From positions 1-41,943 of the forward strand of contig CAJTYJ010000015.1 in NCBI GenBank assembly GCA_910583895.1: a stretch of DNA of 41,943 nt, in the 5' to 3' direction. The DNA comes from an uncultured Lachnospiraceae bacterium (GTDB lineage: Bacteria; Bacillota; Clostridia; Lachnospirales; Lachnospiraceae). The position numbers and the translations under genes were made by a program. The notes under the pieces were generated by a model that worked only from the letters and a program-made list of their open reading frames with translations, did not search any database and was not told the origin of the DNA. Every line of letters begins with the position of its first letter. The stretch's first letter is position 1. Shown here in pieces: positions 40,443 through 41,943 of the stretch.

Positions 40443-41000
40443 TTATCTTCCCGCCAGATATGCCGCTCTCCCTTCCTGGTACAGATTGCGTCCCTCACTG
40501 TCGATGATCACCACCAGGGGCATTTCCTCCACATAAAGCTTCCGCAGAGCTTCCGCTCCCAGATCCTCGTAGGCGATCAGTTCGCATTTTCGGATGCATT
40601 TTGCCAGCAGCGCTCCAGCACCTCCGATGGCTCCAAAATAGACACCGCCGTAGGTCTTCATCGCCTCCACCACTTCCGGCAGGCGCTCTCCTTTCCCAAT
40701 CATCCCCCGGGCGCCCACCGACATCAAAGTCGGCGCATAGGCGTCCATGCGTCCGCTGGTAGTAGGACCTGCGGAACCGATAACCTGCCCGGGCTTTGCC
40801 GGCGTGGGACCGACATAGTAGATCGTGGCATCTTCCGGACAAAACGGGAGCTTTTCTCCTCTTGAAAGTGCCTCGCACATCCTTTTGTGCCCTGCATCTC
40901 TGGAAGTGTAGATCGTACCGGTCAGGTACACCCGGTCTCCCGCATGAAGGCTGCGGGCAAGCTCCTCGGTCAAAGGCAGTGTAATGTGTTTTTCCGTCAT
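40443..41000 (-). CDS. Fumarate hydratase (class I) beta subunit
   Basis: This is the C-terminal-domain subunit of an iron-sulfur hydro-lyase of the fumarate/L-tartrate family. Its 185 residues include LHAGDRVYLTGTIYTSRDAG, YYVGPTPAKPGQVIGSAGPT, TSGRMDAYAPTLMSVGARGM and GKGERLPEVVEAMKTYGGVY. The start codon is separated from the alpha-subunit stop by one base, and the AGGAGG-like site GGAGGTGA lies within the alpha gene. Fumarate is more likely than tartrate in this setting but cannot be proved. Confidence 0.9.
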   Translation of the reverse strand: MTEKHITLPLTEELARSLHAGDRVYLTGTIYTSRDAGHKRMCEALSRGEKLPFCPEDATIYYVGPTPAKPGQVIGSAGPTTSGRMDAYAPTLMSVGARGMIGKGERLPEVVEAMKTYGGVYFGAIGGAGALLAKCIRKCELIAYEDLGAEALRKLYVEEMPLVVIIDSEGRNLYQEGRAAYLAGR

Positions 41001-41001
41001 C

Positions 41002-41844
41002 TCAGATCACCTCCGTCTTATGTCTGGTCACATGGCAGCTGATATTGATGGCGCAGGGCATGCCTGCGATATGAGTGGGCATAGTCTCGATATTGATCCC
41101 AAGAGCCGTCGTCCTTCCTCCGAATCCCTGTGGGCCGATGCCCAGTTCATTGATCTTTGCCAGCATTTCCCGTTCCAGATCCGCGTAAAAAGGATCCTCA
41201 TGGGAAGAGTCTAAGGGGCGCATCAGCGCTTTTTTCGCCAACAGAGCCGCTTTGTCAAAGGTGCCGCCGATACCCACACCCACCACCATGGGCGGACAGG
41301 GATTCGGCCCCGCCGCCTCCACGGTTTCCAGGATAAAATCTTTGATGCCCTGAAGTCCCGCTGAAGGCTTGAACATCCGGATGGCGCTCATATTCTCACT
41401 GCCAAAACCTTTGGGACCGACGGTTATTTTCATCTGCTCTCCCGGGACGATCTCCGTATAGAGCATTGCCGGAGTATTATCCCCGGTGTTGCCCCGGCGG
41501 ACGGGATCCTTGACTACCGATTTTCTAAGATATCCCCTGTCATAGCCCCGCCGAACCCCTTCGTCCACCGCCGCGCCAAGATCCCCTCCGACAATGTGCA
41601 CATCCTGCCCGATTTCCAGAAACACACAGGCCATCCCCGTGTCCTGGCAGACCGGTACCTGTTCCCGGTCTGCAATCTCATAGTTTTCAATGATATCGTC
41701 CAGCACACCCCGGGCGATCGCTCCGTCCTCACAGGCACGGCATGCCCGGATCGCATCCTTTACATCCTCCGGCAAGTGCTCATTTGCTTCTACGCAAAGC
41801 CGCTCCACAACTTCCGTAATCTGCATTGCTTCTATCTTCCGCAT
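41002..41844 (-). CDS. Fumarate hydratase (class I) alpha subunit
   Basis: This is the Fe-S-binding subunit of a two-subunit class I hydratase. The 280-residue product has VPVCQDTGMACVFLEIG, VVKDPVRRGNTGDNTPAMLY, MKITVGPKGFGSENMS, AGPNPCPPMVVGVGIGGTFD and LGIGPQGFGGRTTALGINIE. The Cys of CQDTG, the later Cys of NPCPP and a third near the C-terminus (MPCAINISCH) are expected cluster ligands. AGGAG sits before the ATG at 41844. Immediately upstream is a repeat of family R1. Confidence 0.93.
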   Translation of the reverse strand: MRKIEAMQITEVVERLCVEANEHLPEDVKDAIRACRACEDGAIARGVLDDIIENYEIADREQVPVCQDTGMACVFLEIGQDVHIVGGDLGAAVDEGVRRGYDRGYLRKSVVKDPVRRGNTGDNTPAMLYTEIVPGEQMKITVGPKGFGSENMSAIRMFKPSAGLQGIKDFILETVEAAGPNPCPPMVVGVGIGGTFDKAALLAKKALMRPLDSSHEDPFYADLEREMLAKINELGIGPQGFGGRTTALGINIETMPTHIAGMPCAINISCHVTRHKTEVI

Positions 41845-41860
41845 TTTGTTCTCCTATTAA

Positions 41861-41943
41861 AGTTCCGCTACATACCAATCCGACGCTGGGGGGGAGATGT
41901 ATTCTCGGTCGCTCTCGCTCCCGTTCATACATCTGGCGTCTCC
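41861..41943. repeat. Hairpin repeat R1, copy at window edge
   Basis: It starts AGTTCCGCTACAT like the units at 27546 and 27647. Outer stem GACGC/GCGTC (41882-41886 with 41936-41940), a bulge on the left side, inner stem AGATGTAT/ATACATCT (41895-41902 with 41927-41934), loop with TCTCGGTCGCTCTCGC. The architecture is that of the tandem copies, with different stem sequences. It may continue beyond the window. Confidence 0.8.

Overview
The window looks like chromosomal DNA of an anaerobic, motile, low-to-mid-GC Firmicute of the class Clostridia, most likely a Lachnospiraceae relative. This rests on the gene order of the flagellar/chemotaxis region, the minimal SufC-SufB pair next to an AIM24 protein, the DUF3786 protein, strong AGGAGG ribosome sites throughout and the two-subunit class I fumarase. 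No phage, transposase, CRISPR, tRNA or rRNA is visible. The genus is not certain.

Layout. (1) 1-13528, all on the minus strand: a long flagellar operon read right to left, flgB-fliE-fliF-fliG-fliH-fliI-fliJ-fliK-flgD-(TIGR02530 protein)-flgE-flbD-motA-motB-fliM. fliM is cut by the window edge. A good sigma-A-type promoter precedes flgB. flgC is missing from its usual place between flgB and fliE, and fliL from its usual place before fliM. (2) 13849-17360, minus: two transmembrane chemoreceptors, one with a CZB-type zinc-binding pattern outside the membrane. (3) 17650-22367, plus: cheA-cheW-cheR-cheB, divergent from the receptors, with a large nested hairpin between cheR and cheB. (4) 22459-25146, minus: an AIM24 protein followed by sufC and a SufB-like gene, a minimal Fe-S assembly module. 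(5) 25453-26395, plus: a DUF3786 protein and a 65-residue hypothetical protein. (6) 26493-34699, minus: a sugar or polyol catabolic cluster of ROK kinase, class II ketose-bisphosphate aldolase, ROK-type repressor, ribose-type ABC transporter (binding protein, double ATPase, permease) and a zinc-dependent polyol-type dehydrogenase. (7) 35177-35788, plus: an orphan P-loop nucleotide-binding protein. (8) 35863-40419, minus: a TPP-riboswitch-controlled thiamine operon, thiW-thiM-thiE-thiD-thiC. (9) 40443-41844, minus: the two subunits of an iron-sulfur fumarate/tartrate-type hydratase.

How it fits together. Regions 1-3 give export apparatus, rod/hook, stator, switch and the sensory pathway; cheY, cheC, cheD, flgC, fliL and the export-gate genes must lie elsewhere. 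Region 6 reads as one pathway: uptake by the ABC transporter, oxidation by the dehydrogenase, phosphorylation by the ROK kinase and cleavage by the aldolase, with the ROK regulator probably acting on TTTATTGAA sites found in its own promoter and in the kinase leader. Region 8 suggests the cell makes the pyrimidine half of thiamine itself (ThiC, ThiD) and imports and salvages the thiazole half (ThiW, ThiM).

The least-described material is between the genes. At least two families of structured intergenic repeats are present. One is a hairpin element (about 1021-1100, 27546-27761, 41861-41943) whose inner stem changes compensatorily between copies. The other is a roughly 90-125 bp element that sits in the same orientation 35-40 bases upstream of both sufC and the DUF3786 gene. 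Further long hairpins lie before flgE, before fliF and between cheR and cheB.
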